From contig NZ_PQGA01000002.1 of NCBI RefSeq assembly GCF_002917095.1, positions 186,001-250,000 of the forward strand: a DNA stretch of 64,000 nt. Reading direction: 5' to 3'. Numbering within the stretch: the first letter of the stretch is position 1; every line of letters starts with the position of its first letter. The notes under the pieces were generated by a model. That model saw nothing but the letters and a program-made list of their open reading frames with translations. It did not search any database and was not told where the DNA came from. Below, one piece after another: positions 28,214 to 36,493 of the stretch. The stretch is from Paraburkholderia eburnea (GTDB taxonomy: Bacteria > Pseudomonadota > Gammaproteobacteria > Burkholderiales > Burkholderiaceae). The translations under genes and the position numbers were made by a program.

Positions 28214-28246
28214 AAACGGCCCGCGAGACCAGATCGCGGGCCGTTT
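28214..28246. terminator. Rho-independent terminator
   Basis: Perfect 13-bp stem (28214-28226 with 28234-28246, AAACGGCCCGCGA), 7-nt loop, then a T tract on the plus strand. Its A-rich left arm also allows use by the convergent ferredoxin gene. Confidence 0.9.
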
Positions 28247-28263
28247 TTGCGTTTACTACCGGC

Positions 28264-28596
28264 TCAAGAAAATTCCGCGTCGGGCACGTCGAGCACCAGA
28301 TCCGTGCGCGCGACGGCCACGCAGGTCAGCACATAGCCTTCGGCTTTTTCCTCGCGCGAAAGACCTGGCCATTCGATCGTGTAGCCGATTTCACCGCTCA
28401 CCACGCGGCATAAACAGGTGCGGCAGGTGCCGTTGCGGCACAGGCGCGGCAGGCGGATACCCGCAAAACTGGCGGCTTCGAGCAGGGTGAGTTCGGGCGG
28501 CGCGTCGAATTCGCCGCCCAGCGGCTCCACGCGCACGACCGGTACATGGGTTTCGGCGTGTTCGCCTGGGAGGGGTTCGGGTGCGTCGGGGTTCAT
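28264..28596 (-). CDS. 2Fe-2S ferredoxin (plant type)
   Basis: A 110-residue ferredoxin with the CX4CX2C...C ligand set: Cys53, Cys58, Cys61 in LCRNGTCRTCLC and Cys92 in VLTCVA. The N-terminal ~20 residues are a Pro/Glu-rich extension. It likely feeds electrons to an oxygenase or other redox enzyme that is not in the window. Upstream on the same strand, 79 bp away, is a sigma-54 activator gene, so the pair may be linked in regulation. Confidence 0.88.
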   Translation of the reverse strand: MNPDAPEPLPGEHAETHVPVVRVEPLGGEFDAPPELTLLEAASFAGIRLPRLCRNGTCRTCLCRVVSGEIGYTIEWPGLSREEKAEGYVLTCVAVARTDLVLDVPDAEFS

Positions 28597-28675
28597 GGGC
28601 GGGCGATCGGTAAAGCGTCGCCGCGAAGCTTAACCTGGAACCCGGCTGGAACCTGGCGACGCCCCGCCGCGTTCC

Positions 28676-30655
28676 TCATCGCCGCCGCAAATGGCGATAA
28701 ACCGTATTGCGCGCCAGCCCCAGCTCGCGTGCCGCCGCCGAGACATTGCCGCCGTGGCGCGAGAGCGTGTCGTCGATCAGGCGCGCCTGCCAGTCGGCGA
28801 GACGCGCGGGCGACGCCTCCGGCACGGCGGTTGACGGATCGACAGCCAGATCGGGCGCTTGCGCGTCGTCGGCGCTGTCGCAATCGTCCATCAGGTCTTC
28901 GGGCAGATGGGCGAGTTCGATCGCGTCCTCGCCTTCGGCCATGATCGCGGCGGTGCGCAGCACATTGGCCAACTGGCGCAGGTTGCCGGGCCAGCGACAA
29001 CGCATGAAGCAGGCGCGCACCTCGGGCGCGATACGCGCGGGCGCTGCGGGAATTTCGCGGCGCGCGAGCGTCAGCACGCGCGCGACGAGCGCATCCAGAT
29101 CGGTGCGCGCGGCCAGCGGCGGCAGCGTCACGGCGAGTCCGTTGATGCGGTAATAGAGATCCTCGCGGAAGGTGCCTTCGGCGATCATCGCGCGCAGGTC
29201 GCGGTGCGTCGCGCAGACGATGCGCAGATCGACCGGCACCGCGCGCGTGCCACCGAGCGGCGTCACGGCGCGTTCCTGCAACACGCGCATGAGCCTGACC
29301 TGCTGCGCCAGCGGCATGTCGCCGATTTCGTCGAGAAAGAGCGTGCCGCCGTGCGCCTGCTGGATCTTGCCGGGGCTGCCGCGCCGTTTCGCGCCGGTGA
29401 ACGCGCCGTCCTCGTAGCCGAACAATTCGGCTTCGATCAGCGAATCGGGCAGCGCCGCGCAGTTGAGCGCGACGAAGGGCGCGTCACGGCGCGGCGAATC
29501 CTGGTGCAGCGCCCGCGCGAGCCATTCCTTGCCGGTGCCGGTGCGGCCCAGCACGAGCACGGGGATGTCGCGCCCGCGCACCCGCGCGACGCGCTCCAGC
29601 ACGGCGGCCACGCGGGCGTCGCCGGTGTCGAGATCGGCGAGCGTGGGCTGCCAGTCGGCGGAATTCGTGCGCGCGCTTTTACTTTCGCTGCGTGCGGTTG
29701 GCGGCGCAGCGGCCGCAGGCGCGGGCCATGCCGTCTGCGCGCGCGAAACCGCCGCGCCAGGCGTGCCTTGCGCGACCACGCGCACGCCGCTCGGCAACGT
29801 GAGCGTGAGCGGCGTATTCGGGTTGGCGTGCGCCTGCACGAGGCGCTGGAGGAAGGCCGCGAACGAGATGCCGAACAGCGTGTCGAAGCCGCGCTGCTGC
29901 AGCGTCGCGAGCGGCGCGCCGAACTGGAACAGCGCGCTGCGGTTCGCGCACAACAGCGTGCCGTCGGGCGCGAATGCCGCGAGTCCTTCGTACAGCGTAC
30001 CGATGAACTCCGCGCGCGCGTGAAACTGCAGACGCACGGCATCGGCGAACTCGGTGTTGAAGAGATGGTTCTCGATCATCTGCGCCGACATTCTCACCAG
30101 CGCGAGCGTGTGCTTGTGAAAACCGTGCGATTCGCCGCTCACGTCGAGCGCGCCTAGCGTGCGGCCCCATGGATCGGCGATCGGCGCGCACGAGCAGGTG
30201 AGGATGTGATTCGCGCGCAGGAAGTGCTCGCCGGCGTGGATGGTCGTCGGCTGCCCCTCGACCAGCGCCGTGCCGATGGCATTGGTGCCACGGTCGCGCT
30301 CGGCCCACGACACGCCGGGGCGCAGCGCCACGCGGCGAGCCTTTTCGACGAAATCGGTGTCGCCCAGGCTGTGCAGGATCACGCCGTTGCGGTCGGTGAG
30401 CAGCACCATGCTTTCGGTATCGACGATCTGCGCATGCAGCGCGTCCATCACGGGCCGCGCCTGATGGTAGAGCGTGTGATTCGCGTCGATCAGATTGCGC
30501 AGGTCGGCGGCCGCGAGCGCGTCGAACTCGGGTGTCGCGTTCGCACGCAGGCCAAGCGAGCGCGAGCGCGCGTGCGCCTGGGCGATCGCATCCGCGCGGG
30601 CCGCGTCGGGTGGCTTGACGGTGACGGATGGGCGTCGGGTCACGCGTGTCTCCAT
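28676..30655 (-). CDS. Sigma-54-dependent Fis family regulator (AcoR-like)
   Basis: A 659-residue enhancer-binding protein. Order: N-terminal GAF-type sensor (residues ~45-200, AcoR-like; RGTNAIGTALVEGQP, HILTCSCAPIADPWG), a PAS-like segment (~210-305), an AAA+ domain with Walker A GRTGTGKE (~370-377) and the sigma-54-contacting loop GAFTGA (~417-422), Walker B GGTLFLDEIGD, and a C-terminal Fis helix-turn-helix (AAARELGLARNTVYRHL). The ATG at 30655 gives a start close to the sensor domain but has no good ribosome-binding site; a start at 30766 is also possible. AcoR relatives activate acetoin or alcohol catabolism; the target here is not adjacent, apart from the ferredoxin. Confidence 0.92.
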   Translation of the reverse strand: METRVTRRPSVTVKPPDAARADAIAQAHARSRSLGLRANATPEFDALAAADLRNLIDANHTLYHQARPVMDALHAQIVDTESMVLLTDRNGVILHSLGDTDFVEKARRVALRPGVSWAERDRGTNAIGTALVEGQPTTIHAGEHFLRANHILTCSCAPIADPWGRTLGALDVSGESHGFHKHTLALVRMSAQMIENHLFNTEFADAVRLQFHARAEFIGTLYEGLAAFAPDGTLLCANRSALFQFGAPLATLQQRGFDTLFGISFAAFLQRLVQAHANPNTPLTLTLPSGVRVVAQGTPGAAVSRAQTAWPAPAAAAPPTARSESKSARTNSADWQPTLADLDTGDARVAAVLERVARVRGRDIPVLVLGRTGTGKEWLARALHQDSPRRDAPFVALNCAALPDSLIEAELFGYEDGAFTGAKRRGSPGKIQQAHGGTLFLDEIGDMPLAQQVRLMRVLQERAVTPLGGTRAVPVDLRIVCATHRDLRAMIAEGTFREDLYYRINGLAVTLPPLAARTDLDALVARVLTLARREIPAAPARIAPEVRACFMRCRWPGNLRQLANVLRTAAIMAEGEDAIELAHLPEDLMDDCDSADDAQAPDLAVDPSTAVPEASPARLADWQARLIDDTLSRHGGNVSAAARELGLARNTVYRHLRRR

Positions 30656-31003
30656 GTTCTGGCCGGCTGGCGACGCGTTCGGATACGTTCCAATACGTTC
30701 GCGCTGGCTGCTCGTGTCTGCCGGGAGCGCACGCTGACGTCCGATTTCGCCGCTGCGTTGCAGCATGACGAATCCCGGTGACGGCCCGTGCGCGCGGGGC
30801 AGGTAATCGACCCATGGTACAGGAACGCGAGAGCGCGCCACATCCGGGCAATTGCTGCCCGGCGAGCCGGCCTGCAACTACGGCTTGCCTTTCCGCGCAT
30901 GGGTGCCAGGATGAAGACAGGGACGCGCAACGGCGTCCCGGCGGCGGCGCCAACAGGCAGTACGGGTTTTCAGGGCCGTCGCGGCTCCCTTGCGGAGTGC
31001 ATC
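30656..31003. other. Divergent intergenic region
   Basis: 348 bp between the sigma-54 activator gene and the small membrane protein gene. Open frames on both strands lack signals. I looked for a sigma-54 promoter (GG-N10-GC type) and found no convincing one. Confidence 0.4.
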
Positions 31004-31222
31004 ATGGTCCATGGCGAATTGAGGATCCTGGTGGCGGCGCTAGCCGTCTTTGCCGCGCTGGCGGGTCTCGCGCTGGCCATCCACGGCCTGCTCTTCGACG
31101 AGCACATCTACGTGGATTACGGCATGGCGATCGTGGCGGGCGGAATCGCCGCCTTCGTCGCGATGCTGACGGTCCATCCCAAAGACGTCGAAATCGAACA
31201 TCGCCGGCATCGCGAATCCTGA
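31004..31222 (+). CDS. Small membrane protein, hypothetical
   Basis: A 72-residue protein starting at 31004 (GGAG 7 nt upstream). Two hydrophobic helices (LRILVAALAVFAALAGLALAI and YGMAIVAGGIAAFVAMLTV) flank a short polar loop, and the tail is charged and His/Arg-rich. No family recognised. It stands alone with no neighbour on its strand for 330 bp. Confidence 0.6.
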   Translation: MVHGELRILVAALAVFAALAGLALAIHGLLFDEHIYVDYGMAIVAGGIAAFVAMLTVHPKDVEIEHRRHRES

Positions 31223-31553
31223 GCTTTCCGGCTCGATGCAAGTGCTTGCGCGACGCTGCATTGCGTCATGTCCTGCGTGACGATGGCGTGGTGCGAATTG
31301 CGCTTGCGCGCACAACGTCCGCGGGATTCAACGCTTTAGCAGACGCTGAAAAACAGGGCCGCGAGGAACATTTCGCTCGTGTGACAAAGTCGACCTTGCC
31401 AGCCGCGCGAAGTGTCCTAAAGTGAATCAAATCGACCGCCGCAACGGGTTCGCGAAGCGAGACGTGCGGCGGTCGACGTTTTGAACCGCGTGCATGCCGA
31501 GGAGGTGCATCGAAGGCGCGGCCCCGCTCACTCCCAACCCTAAGGCGACTCCC
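31223..31553. other. Intergenic region with one hairpin
   Basis: 331 bp between two plus-strand small genes. It contains the hairpin at 31432-31476 and otherwise no feature I can support; its right end must hold the promoter for the DUF1488 gene. Confidence 0.4.
31432..31476. terminator. Inverted repeat, possible terminator
   Basis: Perfect 12-bp arms TCGACCGCCGCA (31432-31443) and TGCGGCGGTCGA (31465-31476) with a 21-nt loop, followed by CGTTTT. It lies ~210 bp after the small membrane-protein gene and ~80 bp before the DUF1488 gene. Confidence 0.5.
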
Positions 31554-31841
31554 ATGAAGATCCTGTTTCCGAACGAGGCCCCTGAATACTCAGGGCGCGA
31601 ACTGACCTTGGCGTTCCCGGCAATGATCGATGGAGAGAGGGTGGAATGTACGATCACGGCGGCGGCGCTGGAGGATCATTTTGGCGCCGCATCGCCGCGT
31701 GCCGAGGATGTGCTGGACGCCTTCGATCATCATCGTGAGCGCATCGAGGCGGTCGCGCGCCGCCTGCTTTCTGAAACGCGTGCGCAGTGCCTGACGCTGC
31801 GCAGCGGCTACGTGCGCTTCGTGCAGGCGCACGCGTCCTGA
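31554..31841 (+). CDS. DUF1488 domain-containing protein
   Basis: A 95-residue protein beginning MKILFPNEAPEYSG, with the DUF1488 pattern (LTLAFPAMIDGERVECTITAAALEDHFGA, then LDAFDHHRERIEAVARRLL). The start is placed at ATG 31554; upstream in-frame codons read through DNA without coding character. Proteins of this family are small, soluble and of unknown function, common in Burkholderia. A terminator follows at 31962-31990. Confidence 0.85.
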   Translation: MKILFPNEAPEYSGRELTLAFPAMIDGERVECTITAAALEDHFGAASPRAEDVLDAFDHHRERIEAVARRLLSETRAQCLTLRSGYVRFVQAHAS

Positions 31842-31961
31842 AGTCTTGCTTTCTAGCGTCAGCCTGATCCAGATGGATCAAGCCGGATCGGTCTGCTGGC
31901 CTGAATCCCCGGCCCGACCTTGCGGCCCGACCGACAAATAATCCCAGCGAATCCCAGCGAC

Positions 31962-31990
31962 GCCCCGCAACGCATTGCGCGTTGCGGGGC
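31962..31990 (+). terminator. Rho-independent terminator
   Basis: Perfect 12-bp stem GCCCCGCAACGC/GCGTTGCGGGGC (31962-31973 with 31979-31990), 5-nt loop, then TTTTGCTTT on the plus strand. It ends the DUF1488 transcript. Confidence 0.88.
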
Positions 31991-32040
31991 TTTTGCTTTG
32001 GCGGCGCTCAAATCATCCGCCGCGACGCCTCGCTGCCGGC

Positions 32041-33342
32041 TTAGCCGCCGGCCAGATAGAAGTAGCGGAACAGGAACACTGCCGCGATGATCCAGACGAT
32101 CAGGCGCACCTGACGCGCACGGCCCGTCAGCAGCTTCAGTCCCGCATACGAAATGAAACCGAATGCAACGCCGTTGGCGATCGAGTACGTGAACGGCATC
32201 GCCAGCGCGGTGAGCGCGGCGGGCACGACTTCGGTGGCGTCGTCCCACGGCAGGTCGGCGAGTTCGCGCAGCATCAGGCACGAGACGTACAGCAGCGCCG
32301 GCGCGGTCGCGTAGGCGGGCACCACGCCCGCGAGCGGGGCGATGAACAGACAGGCGAGGAACAGCACGGCGACGGTCAGCGCGGTCATGCCGGTGCGGCC
32401 GCCCGCCTGGACGCCCGAGGCGCTTTCGATATAAGCCGTGGTCGACGAGGTGCCGAGCACCGAGCCCGCGAGAATCGCGGTGCTGTCGGCCAGCAGGGCG
32501 CGGTTCAGACGGTGCATCTTGCCGTGCACGAGCAGGCCCGCGCGGTTCGCGACGCCCATCAGCGTGCCGGTGGCGTCGAACAGCTCGACGAGGAAGAACA
32601 CCAGCACCACGTTCAGGATGCCGCCCGAGAGCGCGCCCTTGATGTCGAGCTGGCCGAAGGTCGGCGCAATCGACGGCGGCATCGCGAAGACGCCGTGGAA
32701 CTGGTTGCCGCCAAAGAAGAACGACAGGATGGTCACGCCCACGATGCCGATCAGGATCGCGCCGCGCACTTTCAGCACGTCGAGCGTGACGATCGCAAAG
32801 AAGCCGATGATCGCGAGGATCGTGTGCGGATCGTGCAGATTGCCGAGTTCGACGAGCGTGGCCGGGCTGCCGACGATCACGCCCGAGGTCTTGAGCGAGA
32901 TGATCGCGAGGAACAGGCCGATACCGGAGGTGATCGCCACCCGCAGCGAATGCGGAATCCCGTTGATGATGGCCTCGCGCACGCGCAGCAGCGTGACGAC
33001 GAAGAACAGGCAGCCCGAGATGAACACGGCGCCGAGCGCGGCCTGCCACGTGAAGCCCATGCCTTTGACCACGGCATAGGCGAAGTACGCGTTCAGGCCC
33101 ATGCCGGGCGCGAGCGCGATCGGATAGTTCGCATAAAGGCCCATGACGATCGACGCCAGCGCCGCGACGATGCAGGTGGCGACGAAGACGGCTTCCTTGG
33201 GCATACCGGCATCGCCGAGAATCGACGGATTCACGAAGATGATGTAGGCCATCGTAAGGAAGGTCGTGAAACCGGCGAGGACTTCGGTGCGCAGGTTGGT
33301 ACCTGCTTCCTCGAAGCCGAAATAGCGTTTGATGGCGTCCAT
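32041..33342 (-). CDS. NCS2 family purine permease (AzgA/guanine-hypoxanthine type)
   Basis: A 433-residue membrane protein with about 12-14 helices. It resembles AzgA/PbuG purine:proton symporters: MDAIKRYFGFEEAGTNLRTE at the N terminus, LAPGMGLNAYFAY, the ELFDATGTLMGVANRAGLL segment, and the GTSSTTAYIESASGV motif near the substrate site. These are typical of hypoxanthine/guanine/adenine carriers rather than xanthine carriers, but specificity is inferred. It stands alone; no purine-catabolic gene is adjacent. Confidence 0.93.
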   Translation of the reverse strand: MDAIKRYFGFEEAGTNLRTEVLAGFTTFLTMAYIIFVNPSILGDAGMPKEAVFVATCIVAALASIVMGLYANYPIALAPGMGLNAYFAYAVVKGMGFTWQAALGAVFISGCLFFVVTLLRVREAIINGIPHSLRVAITSGIGLFLAIISLKTSGVIVGSPATLVELGNLHDPHTILAIIGFFAIVTLDVLKVRGAILIGIVGVTILSFFFGGNQFHGVFAMPPSIAPTFGQLDIKGALSGGILNVVLVFFLVELFDATGTLMGVANRAGLLVHGKMHRLNRALLADSTAILAGSVLGTSSTTAYIESASGVQAGGRTGMTALTVAVLFLACLFIAPLAGVVPAYATAPALLYVSCLMLRELADLPWDDATEVVPAALTALAMPFTYSIANGVAFGFISYAGLKLLTGRARQVRLIVWIIAAVFLFRYFYLAGG

Positions 33343-33667
33343 GAAGATCGGGCCCTTGAGAGTCGAGCGGGTTAGTTTGTTGTTGAGATCGGCGTCGGCG
33401 GGCGGGCGACGGAGGGCGTCGCGGATGCCGGGTCACGCTGCTACGGGCGGGATTGTAAACAATTGTCCGGGCTGAACAGAAATGGTGCAGCGAACGCGTG
33501 GAACCGCTGCAACAATTTGGGCCAGGCGCGCAGCGATCGGGAGGGACGATGTGCGCGTAATCGGGTTTCAAGCGGGCGGGAATGAAAACAGACAAAGCGG
33601 CAGCCCCGGTCCGCCTCAAAACGCGGATCGACGCTCCCGCTCCGGGAGACGCGCCAACAAGCGGCGC
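33343..33667. other. Intergenic region between the purine permease and a DUF4148 gene
   Basis: 325 bp, both flanking genes on the minus strand. The left part must hold the permease promoter. A small hairpin CTCCCG-CTC-CGGGAG (33634-33648) beyond the DUF4148 stop could be a weak terminator. No purine riboswitch-like structure was recognised. Confidence 0.45.
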
Positions 33668-33931
33668 TTATTGCATCGGCTGCGACATGCCGCCAGCGCC
33701 GTGCGCCGCGCGCCGAGCCGCGACGATCGCGCCGGCGCGCTGGGCGTTTTCGGGGTAGTCGATCCAGTCGAGCGGATCGTAGCCTGCCGCGCGCCATTCC
33801 GCGAGGTCGGCGCGCACCTGGGCGCGCGTCATCGGTGCCGAGGGATCGTACGGCTGCGCGAGTGCCGAAGCCGAGGCGACGCAGCAGGCCGCTGCGAACA
33901 CGCCAAGCGCGATACGTGAAAGGGAAGTCAT
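33668..33931 (-). CDS. DUF4148 domain-containing exported protein
   Basis: An 87-residue protein with a signal peptide (MTSLSRIALGVFAAACCVAS..., cleaved after SALA) and the DUF4148 core MTRAQVRADLAEWRAAGYDP followed by DWIDYPENAQRA. It closely matches the member at 27256 in the core and is less similar elsewhere. It probably acts in the periplasm; function unknown. A ribosome-binding site AGGTCGTG lies just before the ATG. Confidence 0.85.
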   Translation of the reverse strand: MTSLSRIALGVFAAACCVASASALAQPYDPSAPMTRAQVRADLAEWRAAGYDPLDWIDYPENAQRAGAIVAARRAAHGAGGMSQPMQ

Positions 33932-34054
33932 GACACGACCTTTCGTATTAGGGATAACCCTTAAAAGTATAGGCGCTATCTCGTTAACTGAAAGGCAAGT
34001 TTAAGTAAGGCCTGCTGCCGGGTTTTAGGCTGCTCGCGTTCCTCGATCGCGAAC

Positions 34055-35047
34055 TCACCGCGCCTTCGCCGCCGCCCGCTCGCGCATCTGGCGGTACTCG
34101 GTCGGGCGCAGCCCGGTCCATTTGCGAAAGGCGCGATGGAACGCGCTCGGCTCCGCGAAGCCCACGGCCGCCGCCACATCCGCGACTGCGCGCGCGGGGT
34201 CTTGCAACGCGGCCACGGCCAGATCCCGGCGCAGTTCGTCCTTGATCGACTGGCAGCTATGGCCTTCCTGATGCAGGCGCCTCCGCAGCGTCGCGGGCGC
34301 GACGTTCAGGCGGTGCGCGATGGCGTCGGCGTCCGGCCACGCGTGGGCGGGCAGCGCGCGCAGCGTGCGCCGCACCCGCGCCGCGAACGAGCCGGGATTG
34401 TGGTATTTCACGACGAAGTTGCCCGGCGCGTTGCGCAGAAAGGCCCGCGCCGAGGCGGCCGTCTGCATCACGGGCAAATCGAGAAACGCGGGCGCGAGTT
34501 CGAACCACGATTCGTCCTGATCGAAGGCGATGTCGTCGCAGATCATCGTCTGGTATTCCTCTGCCGCAGCCGGCGCCGTGCAGCGAAAGCGCGCGGCGAT
34601 CACCGGAATGCGCCGCCCCACCAGCCAGCTCAGCAGCCCGTAGACGAGGATGAACCAGGTCGCATAGGCGAACATCGTCGGCGTTGCCGTGCCCGCGCGA
34701 TGACGCAGCGCGATGCGCACGCGCGCCGGGTCGATGTCGATTTCGCCCGCCAGGTCGTCGAGTACGAGCCGCATGAAATGCACCGTGCGCTGCAGGGCCT
34801 GGCGGCCGGTGCGCGCGCCGAGCGCCGCATGCGTCATGGCGATGAAGCTGCCGCTTTTCATCGCGTGCGAGTCCTGGCCGAAAAACTCGTCGTCGAGCGC
34901 GCGCGCGATGCCCGCCCACAGCGCGCCGTAGTGCGCGGCGCACACGCGCGTCTGGGCGTCGGTGGCGATGCCCGCTGCCTGTGCGATCGGCGTCACGTCC
35001 AGCCCGCGCGCACGCGCGAGCGCGATCGTCTCGTGCACGAGGCTCAT
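34055..35047 (-). CDS. AraC family regulator (N-terminal arabinose-binding-like domain)
   Basis: A 330-residue regulator with a C-terminal double helix-turn-helix: DADAIAHRLNVAPATLRRRLHQEG, then AVADVAAAVGFAEPSAFHRAFRKWTG and the RPTEYR ending. The N-terminal ~200 residues match the OruR/ArgR-like AraC-binding domain, usually involved in amino acid or lipid catabolism. The start at 35047 fits relatives; an ATG at 35095 has no ribosome-binding site. It is divergent from the valine/isobutyrate-type operon (35296 on), with 248 bp between, so it probably controls that operon. Confidence 0.87.
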   Translation of the reverse strand: MSLVHETIALARARGLDVTPIAQAAGIATDAQTRVCAAHYGALWAGIARALDDEFFGQDSHAMKSGSFIAMTHAALGARTGRQALQRTVHFMRLVLDDLAGEIDIDPARVRIALRHRAGTATPTMFAYATWFILVYGLLSWLVGRRIPVIAARFRCTAPAAAEEYQTMICDDIAFDQDESWFELAPAFLDLPVMQTAASARAFLRNAPGNFVVKYHNPGSFAARVRRTLRALPAHAWPDADAIAHRLNVAPATLRRRLHQEGHSCQSIKDELRRDLAVAALQDPARAVADVAAAVGFAEPSAFHRAFRKWTGLRPTEYRQMRERAAAKAR

Positions 35048-35295
35048 GGCGATCGTGCCTTTTTCGCTCACCTTACTGGTTTTCCCTGGCTGCATGGATA
35101 GGCCTTCGGCGCGCTTGTCGAAGCACTCATGGTAAATCAGCTCAGTCTATTTGAGCGTGGCGGGCATCGAATACACGCTCGCTCATGCCTACACTTTTCA
35201 GGAGCCTTGCGGCAGGCGCCGCGCCGCGCGACAGTGGCTGATAGTGGCTATCAGGCAGGAAAAGATTCCAGGAAAGGGCGAGGAAGGAGACACAG

Positions 35296-36429
35296 ATGGA
35301 CGAGTTCTACACCGACGATCAGCGCATGATCCGCGACGCCGCGCGCGATTTCTCGAGCAAGCGCCTCGCGCCCAACGCGGCGCAATGGGACCGCGAGGGC
35401 AAGCTGCCCGACGAGGTCGTGGCGCAACTGGGCGAGCTGGGCTTTCTCGGCATGATCGTGCCGCAGGAGCAGGGCGGCTCCTACACCGACTACGTGGCCT
35501 ACGCGCTCGCGATGGAGGAAATCGCCGCGGGCTGCGCGTCGTGCGCGACGCTCGTGAGCGTGCACAACTCGGTGGGCTGCGGCCCGATCCTCCAGTACGG
35601 CAGCGACGCGCAGAAGGACCGCTGGCTCGCGAAGCTCGCGAGCGGCGAGATGATCGGCGCGTTTTGCCTGACCGAGCCGCAGGCCGGTTCCGAGGCCAAC
35701 AATCTGCGCACGCGCGCCGAGTTGCGCGACGGCAAATGGGTGCTCAACGGCAACAAGCAGTTCGTGACCAACGGCTCGCGCGCGAGCCTTGCGATCGTGT
35801 TCGCCGTGACCGATGCCGATGCGGGCAAGCGGGGTTTGTCGGCCTTCGTCGTGCCGACCGATACGCCGGGGTTCAACGTGGGGCCGCCTGAGAAGAAGAT
35901 GGGCATCCGCGCCTCGGACACCTGCCCGATTTCACTGGTCGATTGCGCGATCCCCGAGGCGAATCTGCTCGGCCAGCGCGGCGAAGGCCTCAAGATCGCG
36001 CTGTCGAATCTGGAGGGCGGGCGCATCGGCATCGCGGCGCAGGCGCTTGGCATCGCGCGCGCGGCCTTCGATGCGGCGCGCGCCTACGCGCACGAGCGCG
36101 TGCAGTTCGGCGAGGCGATCATCGGCCATCAGAGCGTCGCGAACATGCTGGCGGACATGCACACGCGCATCAACGCCGCGCGCCATCTGGTGCATCACGC
36201 GGCGCGCCTGCGCTCGCTCGGCAAGCCTTGTCTTTCGGAAGCTTCGCAGGCCAAGCTTTACGCCTCCGAAATGGCCGAGGAAGTCTGCTCGCACGCGATC
36301 CAGATTCACGGCGGCTATGGCTTCCTCAACGATTATCCGGTCGAGCGTCATTACCGCGATGCGCGCATCACGCAGATTTACGAAGGCACGAGCGAAGTTC
36401 AGCGCATGGTGATTGCGCGGCAGCTTTAA
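35296..36429 (+). CDS. Acyl-CoA dehydrogenase, probably isobutyryl-CoA/short branched-chain type
   Basis: A 377-residue FAD-dependent dehydrogenase of the short-chain branch. The catalytic Glu is in the conserved [11 protein letters not shown], and FAD-binding segments [14 protein letters not shown] and [13 protein letters not shown] are present. AAGGAG precedes the ATG at 35296. The downstream crotonase and 3-hydroxyisobutyryl-CoA hydrolase genes make isobutyryl-CoA (valine degradation) the best substrate guess. It is first in the operon. Confidence 0.92.
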   Translation: MDEFYTDDQRMIRDAARDFSSKRLAPNAAQWDREGKLPDEVVAQLGELGFLGMIVPQEQGGSYTDYVAYALAMEEIAAGCASCATLVSVHNSVGCGPILQYGSDAQKDRWLAKLASGEMIGAFCLTEPQAGSEANNLRTRAELRDGKWVLNGNKQFVTNGSRASLAIVFAVTDADAGKRGLSAFVVPTDTPGFNVGPPEKKMGIRASDTCPISLVDCAIPEANLLGQRGEGLKIALSNLEGGRIGIAAQALGIARAAFDAARAYAHERVQFGEAIIGHQSVANMLADMHTRINAARHLVHHAARLRSLGKPCLSEASQAKLYASEMAEEVCSHAIQIHGGYGFLNDYPVERHYRDARITQIYEGTSEVQRMVIARQL

Positions 36430-36493
36430 GGTGAAGGAAGGATTGCGAAACAAATAATAAAGCGCATCATGGCGCCAAAAAATGGAGACGAAG

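Noticed and set aside
31941..31960. Two direct copies of ATCCCAGCGA before a terminator
   Set aside because: Too short and not associated with any recombination or regulatory feature.
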